Part shown: one piece after another, positions 16,334 to 24,682 of the stretch | Layout of the letters: every line of letters starts with the position of its first letter | How positions within the stretch are numbered: the stretch's first letter is position 1 | DNA from: a virus | Length of the DNA stretch: 27,192 nucleotides | Reading direction: 5' to 3' (one strand) | IMG/VR virus record: IMGVR_UViG_3300010389_000100 | Location: 1 to 27,192 of that record | Position numbers and translations under genes: made by a program | The notes under the pieces: generated by a model | What the model saw: the letters and a program-made list of their open reading frames with translations, nothing else | Told to the model about the DNA's origin: nothing | The model's database searches: none

Positions 16334-19300
16334 ATGCCCCAAGAGACTAACCTTAATGTTTCTCCTTATTATGATGATTTTAGTGAAGATAAGAACTTTA
16401 ACAGGATACTTTTTAAGCCTGCCAGTCCAATTCAGGCCAGGGAGTTAACACAACTCCAGTCAATTCTTCAAAATCAAATTGAAAGGTTTGGTCAACACTT
16501 CTTTAAAGAAGGGTCAATGGTCATTCCTGGCCAAATTGCATATGATCCACTGTATTATGCAGTTGAACTCAATGATACTTTCTTGGGTATTCCACTGTCG
16601 GAATATCTTGATAAACTGGTCGGAAAAACAGTTAGAGGTTCTTCTTCTGGGGTAGAAGCTACTGTTGTTAACTACGTTCTCTCAAAGGATTCTGAGAGAG
16701 GAACAAACACGTTATATGTAAAATATTCAAAATCTGGATCCGATTTCCAAACATCTACTTTCCAAGATGGTGAAAATCTGACCGCATCTAGTGATATTGA
16801 GTACGGTCTTTCCCGAATTACTGCAAATAATCCATTTGCATCTTGTATTGCTTCTAATGCAACTTCCACGGGTTGTGCAGCTTCTATTCAAGAAGGTGTA
16901 TACTTCATCCGTGGATTTTTTGTAAAAGTATTATCACAAACGATCATTCTTGATCAGTATGACGCAACTCCAGATTACAGAGTTGGTCTCTTTGTGAGTG
17001 AGAATGTCGTAACCGCATATGACGACTCCTCACTGTTTGATAATGCAGCTGGATATTCTAACTTTACTGCTCCTGGTGCAGACAGATTCCAGATCAAAAC
17101 AACCCTGATTAAGAAGGGACTGACCGAATTCAACGATGAAAACTTCGTTGAATTGATGAGGCTTGAAAATGGAAACTTACAAAAATTTGTTAAGAAAACT
17201 GATTATAATCTCATCCGTGATGAGTTAGCCAGAAGAACTTTTGATGAAAGTGGTGACTATTATGTAAAACCATTCCAGGTTGCTGTCAAGGAGTCTCTGA
17301 ATAACAGAAGAGGAAATGGTGGTGTTTATCTCCAATCCCAGAAGACTGCTCAGGGTGGAACTCCAAGTAGTGATCTGATGTTGTATCAGGTCTCTCCTGG
17401 TAAGGCATATGTCAGAGGATATGATATTGAAAAACTCAACACAACTTATGTTGATGTTGAAAAACCAAGAGATGAAAAGACTATAAGTGCATCATCATTC
17501 AGTTTTGATGGTGTTGGATACGTTAAGATTAATAATGCCTATGGTTCTCCCGTAATTGGATTTGGAACCACTGCAGTAGTAAGTCTCAGAAGTGACAGAA
17601 TTGGAACTCTTGGTGTTCCAGCTGGTATTGAGATTGGAAACGCAAAGGTTTATGACTATAAGTTAGAAGCCTCTGCGTACAGTGATGGCACCAGTAAGTA
17701 TGATGTTTACATCTATGATGTCCAGACATTTACAACTATCACAGTAAGTTCGGATCTTACTCAAACAACTCCTGCATATATTGAAGGTGCTAGAAGTGGT
17801 GCAAGAGGATTCCTTAAGAACAATGTAACTTCCTCAAAGAGTCTGACACTTACCTCTACCAATGGTCGTTTCATTGTTGATGAACCCATCAAGATCAATG
17901 GTATTGATGATAGTAGAGTAATTACTTCCGTAAGGGAATACTCTTTTGACGATGTAAAATCTATTCACCAATCTGTTGGTATCAATACATTCAACGCCGA
18001 TACCGTCCTCTCAAATAGATTCTCCATTGCTCCAGTTGGAACAAACTTTACAATTGGAGTTGCTGGAATTGTAACAGCTCCAGGAAATAGATTCTCTGTT
18101 GGTATTAAGACTGGTGATATTGTAACTTATAGTAGAACTGGATTATCGGATCCTACTTTTAACAGAGTTGGGTCTCTTTCGGCTGATGGATCAACCATTA
18201 CTCTCGTCTCTCTTGGATCTAGTGTAAGTGGAGTTTGTGATGGTGGTCTCACCACAACAGAAATTCAAACAAGTGATTTCGCTCTGATCAAACCAAGACT
18301 GGTCAACGGTGAAAGATCAACACTGGCTACAAGACTTCCAGATTCCTCTATCTCTAATGTTGATCTGAGTAGTTCTGAAATTCAAATCAGAAGACAATTC
18401 AGTCTGAATATTGCAAGTAACAGAGGAACCGTAACTGTTTCTAGTGTCAATCAGTTCTTCCAACCATTTGATGAAGAGAGATACAATCTTGTATATTCTG
18501 ATGGAACTGTAGAACCCTTAACTTCGGAGAAGGTTACATTTAATGCAACCTTCAAAACAGTAACTCTGGTTGGTCTTTCTAAGACTTCAGATACGAATGC
18601 AATCCTTGTTACAACTCTGAAGAAGATCAATGTAGATTCTCAGAGTAAGAGTCTTTCCAAGTGTTCAAAACTTGTTATTACCAGATCTAAGTATGAGCAT
18701 TCTGGAAGTTCTGCGACCAGTTTCAATGATGGTCTGACCTACAACACCATTTACGGAACCAGAGTTCAGGATAAAGAGATCTGTCTGAATGTTCCTGACG
18801 GTCTGAGAGTTCACGCAGTGTTTGAGTCAAACACCACTGGTGCTCCTACTCTGCCAAATATCACTCTTGTAAATAGATCTCAAGATCTCACCAACACACT
18901 TCAAGGTGAACTGTTAGTTGGTTCTACAAGTGGAGCTGTTGCTAGAGTTGTAACATCTGCAGCTTCAAATGTTGATATCGTCTACAAGAACGAACTGAGA
19001 TTCTCCGTTGGTGAAAATGTAACCTTCCAGTCTTCTGGTATTACTGGAGAAGTATCCAGTGTTATCATTGGTGATAAGAACATTGTCAATGACTTTACCT
19101 TTGACAATGGTCAGAGATCGGAGTTCTATGATTATGCAAGAATCATCAGAAAGTCAACTTCATCTGAACCCAAGAAACAGATTGCGGTTATCTTTGATCA
19201 CTACATTGTAGATTCGGGTTCCACTGGTGACTTCTCAACTGTTAATAGTTACTCACCAGATAACTATCAGGATGATCTGACACTCTTCAACCGCGAACCA

Positions 19301-22300
19301 ATCGTTGACTTCATTGATGTTCGTCCAAGAGTTAAGAACTACAATCTTTCAAGTGATACCGCTTCTCCTTTTGAGTATGATTTCAGAGACTTCAGTTCTT
19401 CTGGATCATATGCAAATAACATCATCGTTAAAGATGAGACATTAACATTAGGTTATTCTTTCTATCTTGCTAGAATTGATAAGATTTTCCTTTCTAAGGA
19501 TGGATTCTTTGAGGTTAAGAAAGGTGCATCTTCAGAAAATCCTGTAGCTCCAGATACTCCTGCTGGTGCATTTACAGTTGCGACTGTTTACAACAAACCA
19601 TATCTGCACAACGCATCTCAAGAGAGTTCTGTTGTTCTTGCGAAACACAAGAGATATACAATGTTTGATATCTCCAGACTGGAGACAAGAATCAAGAACA
19701 TTGAATTCTATACACAACTTTCTCTCCTTGAGACCGACACTGCAAACCTGAACATTAGAGACGCTGTTACTGGTCTTGATAGATTCAAGTCTGGTTTCTT
19801 CGTTGATAACTTCAGAGGTCATGGTGCTCATGCAATTACTCATCCAAACTTCAGAGCTTCTATTGACAAAGCAGAGAGTCAGTTAAGACCTCTCCACTAT
19901 ACTCATGGTATTGATCTTCTTCTTGGTTCTGAACAAGTTATTGGTATTGGTACAACCGCAAATCCAGCTGCAGATCTTACTCAGGTATCCGATCTTCAGT
20001 CAAATGCACTGAGAAAAACTGGAGATGTCATTACTCTTGACTATACTGAGAGTGAGTTCATCAAACAACAATTTGCAACCAGAACCGAAAACGTAAACCC
20101 ATTTGCAGTTATCAACTGGGTTGGTGTTGCACAACTGAATCCTGCAAGTGATACTTGGTTGGATGAAAAGAGACTGGATGTTAATAACATCTCTCTTGAG
20201 GGTGGATATCAAACCTTCATGGATGCATTTGCTGTTGATCCAAACACAGGATTTGCACCTATTGATTGGGGTGCATGGGAAGAAGAGTGGAGTTCTGTTG
20301 ATCTGAGTACCAGAGAACTTTCCAGAGAACTTCTTGCCACAGAAGTCACAGGCACTGGTGGTTGGTCTAGAGGTTGGACTGGTGGTGGTCAACAACTTCC
20401 AACAGAAAGTGCTGGTTTGGTTTCAAGAACAAGAAGTGTCACCATGCAGGACAACTTCTTGGTCAACAATGAAGCCACTGTTACCGTTGACAGAGGACTG
20501 ACAAGAACTGGTATTCAACTCCAGGCAAGTGAAAGAATTGATACTCAGTCAATCGGAACCAGACTGATTAGTAAGGAAACGATTCCTTATCTGAGATCTA
20601 GAAATATTGAATTTGTATCAAATAGAATCAAACCAAGAACAAGATTCTATGTATTCTTTGATGATCAAGATGTAACTCAGTATGTAACACCTAAACTCCT
20701 TGAGATCTCAATGGTTCAAGGTGTATTCCAAGTTGGTGAGACAGTACAAGGCAACATGCCTCTTGGAACAGTTGATGGTGAAAACGCAGAAATCACCTTT
20801 AGAGTTGCACAACAGAATCACAAATATGGTGCATATGATTCTCCAACCATTATCTATCAAGTCAATCCATACTCCGATACCGTTGGACTGAGCACAACTT
20901 ATTCTGCAACAAGTTCTGTTCTTAACATTGATACTGCATCTCTGCAACAGGAAGTTCTTGGAACATTCACTGGTTATGTTGCTAAGAATATGAGACTTGT
21001 TGGTCAAACAAGTGGTGCAGAAGCTACAATCAGTGACGTAAGACTTGTCAGTGATGAAAAGGGATCTCTGATTGGATCTCTGTTCATTCCAAACTCAGTA
21101 TTACCAACCGCACCTCAGTTCAGAACTGGTGTTAAGACATTCAGAATTACAAGTAGTTCTGTCAACTCACTGAGTCCTACTGACAACCCATCAACTGCAG
21201 AAACTTCCTTCAGAGCTGAAGGTGTTCTTGATACAGTTCAGGATGACGTAATCTCCATCAGAAACGTTGATGTTCAAAGAGAAACTCTGAGTGATAGTAC
21301 GGTAACTAATCAAACTGTCACCAGAACTCTTCAAACACAAGCTTTTGAAGAGAGAACGGTTGCACAGAACCAGTGGTTTGACCCTCTTGCAGAATCCTTT
21401 GAGGTTGTTGAGGAGAATGGAGTATTTGCTTCATCTTGTGACATTTACTTCCAGACCAAAGATAGTAACATCCCAGTTACTCTTCAGATCAGAACAATGC
21501 AAACTGGTCTGCCAACAAATACTATTCTTCCATTCGGTGAAGTAATTCTGGAACCTTCCCAGGTTGTTACATCAGAAGATGGTACGATTGCAACCAGATT
21601 CACCTTCCCATCCCCAGTTTATCTGGCTGGAAAGAAAGAATATGCAATTGTTCTTCTCTCTGCCTCTAATGACTACAGAGTTTACATCTCTAGAATGGGA
21701 GAAGAGGATCTCTCAACCGCAAATCTTCCAGAGAGTGAGAGGGTCATTGTTTCTCAACAACCATACATGGGATCTCTGTTCAAGTCCCAGAATGGTTCAA
21801 CTTGGGATCCAAGTCAGTTAGAAGACCTCAAGTTTGTTCTTAATAAGTGTGACTTTGTACCTGGTCCAGGCACTCTGAAGTTGTACAACCCAGAACTGGG
21901 TGTTGGTAAGTTTGAACATGCAAGACTGAGACCACAACCTCTTGAGTTCTATTCACAGGAAATCAAGGTTGGATTCGGAAGCACTGTTGCAACTAGAGAC
22001 TTCTCTGTTGGATCTAGATTTACTCAGGTTGGAAATACCAGTGCAGAAGGTAATCTTGTCAAGAGTCTTGGTGCAATCAAGATCAATACAAGTGCAACTG
22101 AAGCTGGTGGTATTACTACAAACAGAGTTGGAACTGGTCTGACTCCATCTGCATCTAACTTCACATACACTGGAATTGCACTTACATCAATCACTGGTAA
22201 TGGTTCTGGTGCGATTGCAAACATTCAGATCACAAGTGGATCTATCGGTGTTGTAACAGTAACCAGTGGTGGTTTTGGATACGCTGTTGGTGATGTCCTT

Positions 22301-23869
22301 GGATGTACTCTTGGTGAGACTGGAACAGGAACAAGATTCAACGTTGGTATTGTTTCTGCAACGAATAGTATTGTTCTTGACAAGGTTCAAGGTGAGTTCA
22401 CAACTTCTGCGGAACTGATGACAATCAACGCAGTTGGTGTTGCATCAACTCTGCCTGGATCACAACCAACCTCAATCAACAATACAGAGACCTACAAGGA
22501 TGGTCTGCATGTCAAGGTCAATCATAGAAACCATGGTATGCACGCTAGAAACAACAGAGTTACAATCTCTGATGTTGTTGGTGTAACCACCACAAGCACT
22601 GTATCCACACAGTATTCAAATACATCAACATCCGATCTTGATGTTTCGTCAGTATCAGTATTCTCAAGTTTTGAGAACATTGGAGTATCCTCAACGAACC
22701 CAGGATATGTCAAGATTAATAATGAAATTCTCTCTTACACTGGTGTAAATGCTGGATCCACCCCACAAAAACTCACTGGTATCACTAGATCTATTGATAA
22801 TAGTGTTGCAGAGACTCATCGCGTTGGTGACATTGTACAAAAGTATGAGGCTTCTGGAATTTCACTCAGAAGAATCAATAAGACACATTCCTTCGCAGAT
22901 GTAAACAACTCCAATGAGATTACTCTTGATAGTTACTTCGTTAAGATTGATACAACTTCGTCTGGAGTTGGAACCGTAAGAGACGGTACTAACAGTTTCC
23001 CTGAACTGAAGATTGCAGAAACTGAAGTAACTGGTGGTACAAGAGCAAAGGCAACTCAGAACATTCAGTTTGAAGCCCTTACGCCTCTGGTTGAGTTCTT
23101 AACACCAAGAGATACATCTCTGGGTGGAAGAGTAAGAACGGTTTCTGGAACAAGTGTAAGTGGTAGTGAGACTTCATTCCAAGATCAAGGTTTTGAGAAC
23201 GTTACTCTGAATGGTGTTAACTACTTCACCACTCCAAGAGTTGTTGCATCCAAGATCAACGAACAGAATCAACTGACAACACTTCCTGGTAGTAAGTCAT
23301 TCACCATGGAACTGTTGATGTCAACGCAGGATCAAAATGTTTCTCCTGTAATTGATGTTGATCGTCTTGCAGTTATCACAACCACAAATAGACTTGATCA
23401 AAGAATCACCAACTATCCAGATGACAATAGAGTCAATGAGAGATTTGATGATCCTAATGCTGCGGTTTACATCACTAAGAGAGTAAATCTGGAAAATCCA
23501 GCTACTTTCCTCCAAGTCAAGTTCGCAGCATTCCGTCATTCCTCTAATGATTTCAGAGTTCTCTATCGTCTACTCAGATCTGATACTCTGGCTCAAGAGT
23601 CTCAGTTTGAACTCTTCCCTGGATATGACAATATGACTGATACCACTGGAGATGGTTTTGGTGATCAAGTTGTTGATCCAAAACTCAACAATGGTAAACC
23701 AGATAGATTTGTTCCTGCCTCACGCAACATTGATGATTTCAGAGATTATCAGTTTACTGCAAGTGATCTCCCAGAGTTCCTTGGATTTGAAATCAAAGTT
23801 GTCATGACTGGAACAAATCAGGCTTATGCGCCTAGACTGAGAGACTTTAGAGCGATTGCGTTTGCATGA
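16334..23869 (+). CDS. DUF4815 virion structural protein (gp9/gp10 position)
   Basis: A giant structural protein of 2511 residues. The N terminus has the DUF4815 pattern found in many T4-like marine phages: NLNVSPYYDDFSEDKNFNRI, then PIQARELTQLQSILQNQIERFG, then KEGSMVIPGQ, and later VSPGKAYVRGYDIEKL near residue 350. A segment FMDAFAVDPNTGFAPIDWGAW follows near residue 1295. At residues 1680-1841 a domain opens QWFDPLAESFEV and continues with DIYFQTKDSNIPVTLQIR, which looks like an adhesin-type or gp10-related beta domain. Beyond it come one GGxGY turn, a His-rich NHRNHGMH patch (near base 22520), an E-I-L-S-Y-T-G module (about 2099-2175) and a conserved-looking C terminus ending LRDFRAIAFA. 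An acidic loop DTTGDGFGD begins at D2436. It follows gp8 and probably bridges wedge and fibres, replacing T4 gp9/gp10; this role is inferred. Confidence 0.85.
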   Translation: MPQETNLNVSPYYDDFSEDKNFNRILFKPASPIQARELTQLQSILQNQIERFGQHFFKEGSMVIPGQIAYDPLYYAVELNDTFLGIPLSEYLDKLVGKTVRGSSSGVEATVVNYVLSKDSERGTNTLYVKYSKSGSDFQTSTFQDGENLTASSDIEYGLSRITANNPFASCIASNATSTGCAASIQEGVYFIRGFFVKVLSQTIILDQYDATPDYRVGLFVSENVVTAYDDSSLFDNAAGYSNFTAPGADRFQIKTTLIKKGLTEFNDENFVELMRLENGNLQKFVKKTDYNLIRDELARRTFDESGDYYVKPFQVAVKESLNNRRGNGGVYLQSQKTAQGGTPSSDLMLYQVSPGKAYVRGYDIEKLNTTYVDVEKPRDEKTISASSFSFDGVGYVKINNAYGSPVIGFGTTAVVSLRSDRIGTLGVPAGIEIGNAKVYDYKLEASAYSDGTSKYDVYIYDVQTFTTITVSSDLTQTTPAYIEGARSGARGFLKNNVTSSKSLTLTSTNGRFIVDEPIKINGIDDSRVITSVREYSFDDVKSIHQSVGINTFNADTVLSNRFSIAPVGTNFTIGVAGIVTAPGNRFSVGIKTGDIVTYSRTGLSDPTFNRVGSLSADGSTITLVSLGSSVSGVCDGGLTTTEIQTSDFALIKPRLVNGERSTLATRLPDSSISNVDLSSSEIQIRRQFSLNIASNRGTVTVSSVNQFFQPFDEERYNLVYSDGTVEPLTSEKVTFNATFKTVTLVGLSKTSDTNAILVTTLKKINVDSQSKSLSKCSKLVITRSKYEHSGSSATSFNDGLTYNTIYGTRVQDKEICLNVPDGLRVHAVFESNTTGAPTLPNITLVNRSQDLTNTLQGELLVGSTSGAVARVVTSAASNVDIVYKNELRFSVGENVTFQSSGITGEVSSVIIGDKNIVNDFTFDNGQRSEFYDYARIIRKSTSSEPKKQIAVIFDHYIVDSGSTGDFSTVNSYSPDNYQDDLTLFNREPIVDFIDVRPRVKNYNLSSDTASPFEYDFRDFSSSGSYANNIIVKDETLTLGYSFYLARIDKIFLSKDGFFEVKKGASSENPVAPDTPAGAFTVATVYNKPYLHNASQESSVVLAKHKRYTMFDISRLETRIKNIEFYTQLSLLETDTANLNIRDAVTGLDRFKSGFFVDNFRGHGAHAITHPNFRASIDKAESQLRPLHYTHGIDLLLGSEQVIGIGTTANPAADLTQVSDLQSNALRKTGDVITLDYTESEFIKQQFATRTENVNPFAVINWVGVAQLNPASDTWLDEKRLDVNNISLEGGYQTFMDAFAVDPNTGFAPIDWGAWEEEWSSVDLSTRELSRELLATEVTGTGGWSRGWTGGGQQLPTESAGLVSRTRSVTMQDNFLVNNEATVTVDRGLTRTGIQLQASERIDTQSIGTRLISKETIPYLRSRNIEFVSNRIKPRTRFYVFFDDQDVTQYVTPKLLEISMVQGVFQVGETVQGNMPLGTVDGENAEITFRVAQQNHKYGAYDSPTIIYQVNPYSDTVGLSTTYSATSSVLNIDTASLQQEVLGTFTGYVAKNMRLVGQTSGAEATISDVRLVSDEKGSLIGSLFIPNSVLPTAPQFRTGVKTFRITSSSVNSLSPTDNPSTAETSFRAEGVLDTVQDDVISIRNVDVQRETLSDSTVTNQTVTRTLQTQAFEERTVAQNQWFDPLAESFEVVEENGVFASSCDIYFQTKDSNIPVTLQIRTMQTGLPTNTILPFGEVILEPSQVVTSEDGTIATRFTFPSPVYLAGKKEYAIVLLSASNDYRVYISRMGEEDLSTANLPESERVIVSQQPYMGSLFKSQNGSTWDPSQLEDLKFVLNKCDFVPGPGTLKLYNPELGVGKFEHARLRPQPLEFYSQEIKVGFGSTVATRDFSVGSRFTQVGNTSAEGNLVKSLGAIKINTSATEAGGITTNRVGTGLTPSASNFTYTGIALTSITGNGSGAIANIQITSGSIGVVTVTSGGFGYAVGDVLGCTLGETGTGTRFNVGIVSATNSIVLDKVQGEFTTSAELMTINAVGVASTLPGSQPTSINNTETYKDGLHVKVNHRNHGMHARNNRVTISDVVGVTTTSTVSTQYSNTSTSDLDVSSVSVFSSFENIGVSSTNPGYVKINNEILSYTGVNAGSTPQKLTGITRSIDNSVAETHRVGDIVQKYEASGISLRRINKTHSFADVNNSNEITLDSYFVKIDTTSSGVGTVRDGTNSFPELKIAETEVTGGTRAKATQNIQFEALTPLVEFLTPRDTSLGGRVRTVSGTSVSGSETSFQDQGFENVTLNGVNYFTTPRVVASKINEQNQLTTLPGSKSFTMELLMSTQDQNVSPVIDVDRLAVITTTNRLDQRITNYPDDNRVNERFDDPNAAVYITKRVNLENPATFLQVKFAAFRHSSNDFRVLYRLLRSDTLAQESQFELFPGYDNMTDTTGDGFGDQVVDPKLNNGKPDRFVPASRNIDDFRDYQFTASDLPEFLGFEIKVVMTGTNQAYAPRLRDFRAIAFA

Positions 23870-24072
23870 TGGAGTACAAAAAAGTTGAAGGTCACTCAGA
23901 TTTCGTAAGAGATCTAGAAACCAATGCAGTTATTAACAACAACAAAACTGCATATCAGGATTATGTGAACCTTAGAGATCAAAAGTTAAAAGAAAAAGAG
24001 AGACTTGATAAGTTAGAGAATGAAATGGGTGAAATCAAGTCTCTTCTTTTGAAATTGGTTGACAAACTTTGA
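23866..24072 (+). CDS. Small coiled-coil protein (68 aa) coupled to the DUF4815 gene
   Basis: A 68-residue protein starting at ATG 23866, in a 4-base ATGA overlap with the stop of the DUF4815 gene; a second ATG at 23869 would give 67 residues. The N-terminal half reads YKKVEGHSDFVRDLETNAV and has a short basic/acidic beta-turn pattern. The C-terminal half (about 33-68) is a strong heptad-like helix with Leu spacing and many Lys/Glu, so a coiled-coil multimer is likely. I recall small proteins beginning Y-K-K-V-E-G widely in T4-like marine phages, but no established function. The translational coupling to a large structural gene suggests a chaperone, trimerisation partner or minor fibre component; this is inference. 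Confidence 0.75.
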   Translation: MMEYKKVEGHSDFVRDLETNAVINNNKTAYQDYVNLRDQKLKEKERLDKLENEMGEIKSLLLKLVDKL

Positions 24073-24075
24073 ATA

Positions 24076-24083
24076 GATAAATA
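24076..24083 (+). promoter_or_regulatory. Late-promoter-like GATAAATA before the fibre block
   Basis: GATAAATA differs from the T4 late consensus at one base and lies 26 bases before the ATG at 24110. It sits within a short palindrome, TAGATA (24074-24079) and TATCTA (24084-24089), around a four-base AATA centre. It probably drives the genes from 24110 onward. The palindrome may be incidental to the A/T-rich promoter. Confidence 0.6.
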
Positions 24084-24109
24084 TATCTAGACGAACTTAA
24101 TTCTAAAGA

Positions 24110-24451
24110 ATGGCCGTATATGTTGTAAATTTGATAATTGACCAGGGTGTTGATTTCAGTCAAACCTTTAATTTAGAGAGCACTTCTACTGATGCTGCAC
24201 TCAATCTGACTGGTTATACTGGTGCTTCACAACTTCGTAAACATTCTGGAAGCAAATCATCATATCAATTTACGGTTTCTTTCCCTGATCGTGAGAATGG
24301 TCAAATCAAACTTGCTTTATCTGACAACATTACGAATAGAATAAAACCTGGAAGATACATTTATGATGTTATATTGACATCTTCTGGTGGATTGAAGGAA
24401 CGTGTTGTTGAAGGTTCAGTCTTAGTGAGAGAAGGAGCCACGAAGGAGTAA
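24110..24451 (+). CDS. Small beta-rich virion protein (113 aa)
   Basis: A 113-residue, predominantly beta protein. The pattern I-I-D-Q-G-V-D-F-S-Q-T-F-N-L, then LNLTGYTGASQLRKH, then ENGQIKLALSDNITNRIKPGRYIYDV, then VVEGSVLVREG is typical of small Ig-like sandwich proteins that accompany phage fibres (similar in style to BppU N-terminal domains). I recognise the style but cannot give a formal family with certainty. It starts at ATG 24110 after a late-promoter-like site. Its end carries AAGGAG (24443-24448), which serves as the ribosome binding site of the next gene. Since it heads the fibre block, it may be an attachment or collar domain between the baseplate and the fibre; this is inference. 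Confidence 0.7.
   Translation: MAVYVVNLIIDQGVDFSQTFNLESTSTDAALNLTGYTGASQLRKHSGSKSSYQFTVSFPDRENGQIKLALSDNITNRIKPGRYIYDVILTSSGGLKERVVEGSVLVREGATKE
24443..24448 (+). promoter_or_regulatory. Strong Shine-Dalgarno AAGGAG for the 75-aa gene
   Basis: AAGGAG lies within the last codons of the 113-aa gene, six bases before the ATG at 24455. It is one of the clearest ribosome binding sites in the window and supports the chosen start of a very short gene. The next gene has GGAGG at 24668-24672, nine bases before the ATG at 24682. Confidence 0.75.
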
Positions 24452-24454
24452 AAC

Positions 24455-24682
24455 ATGCCCGACATTACTGTTCGTGTTGGTCAACAAAACGCCATTAAGG
24501 TAAAATCTTCATCAGCAGCAGGTGGTACTCAAACACTTGCATCTTTAACGGATACCGATGTGAGTTCTGCCGCTAATGGTTCTGTTTTGGTATATGATGC
24601 AAACACTACTACTTGGGTTGCCACAAATACACTGACACCGAGTAATACAAGAAATTTAGACGTTAATGGAGGCACGTTCTAA
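24455..24682 (+). CDS. Short fibre-like protein ending in GGTF (75 aa)
   Basis: A 75-residue protein. The N terminus (PDITVRVGQQNAIKV) looks like a beta strand pair. The middle has TLASLTDTDVSSAANGSVLVYD followed by TTTWVATN, a motif often seen in phage tail fibres (L-x-D-x-D, G-x-x-L-V-Y, W-x-A-T). The last residues are LDVNGGTF. The larger fibre protein encoded next ends in IDGGQF, so the two share a C-terminal tag style. The start at 24455 is supported by a strong AAGGAG. The stop overlaps the next start as TAATG. It could be a miniature fibre tip or cap that co-assembles with the 753-residue protein; this is inferred from sequence style and coupling. Confidence 0.75.
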   Translation: MPDITVRVGQQNAIKVKSSSAAGGTQTLASLTDTDVSSAANGSVLVYDANTTTWVATNTLTPSNTRNLDVNGGTF

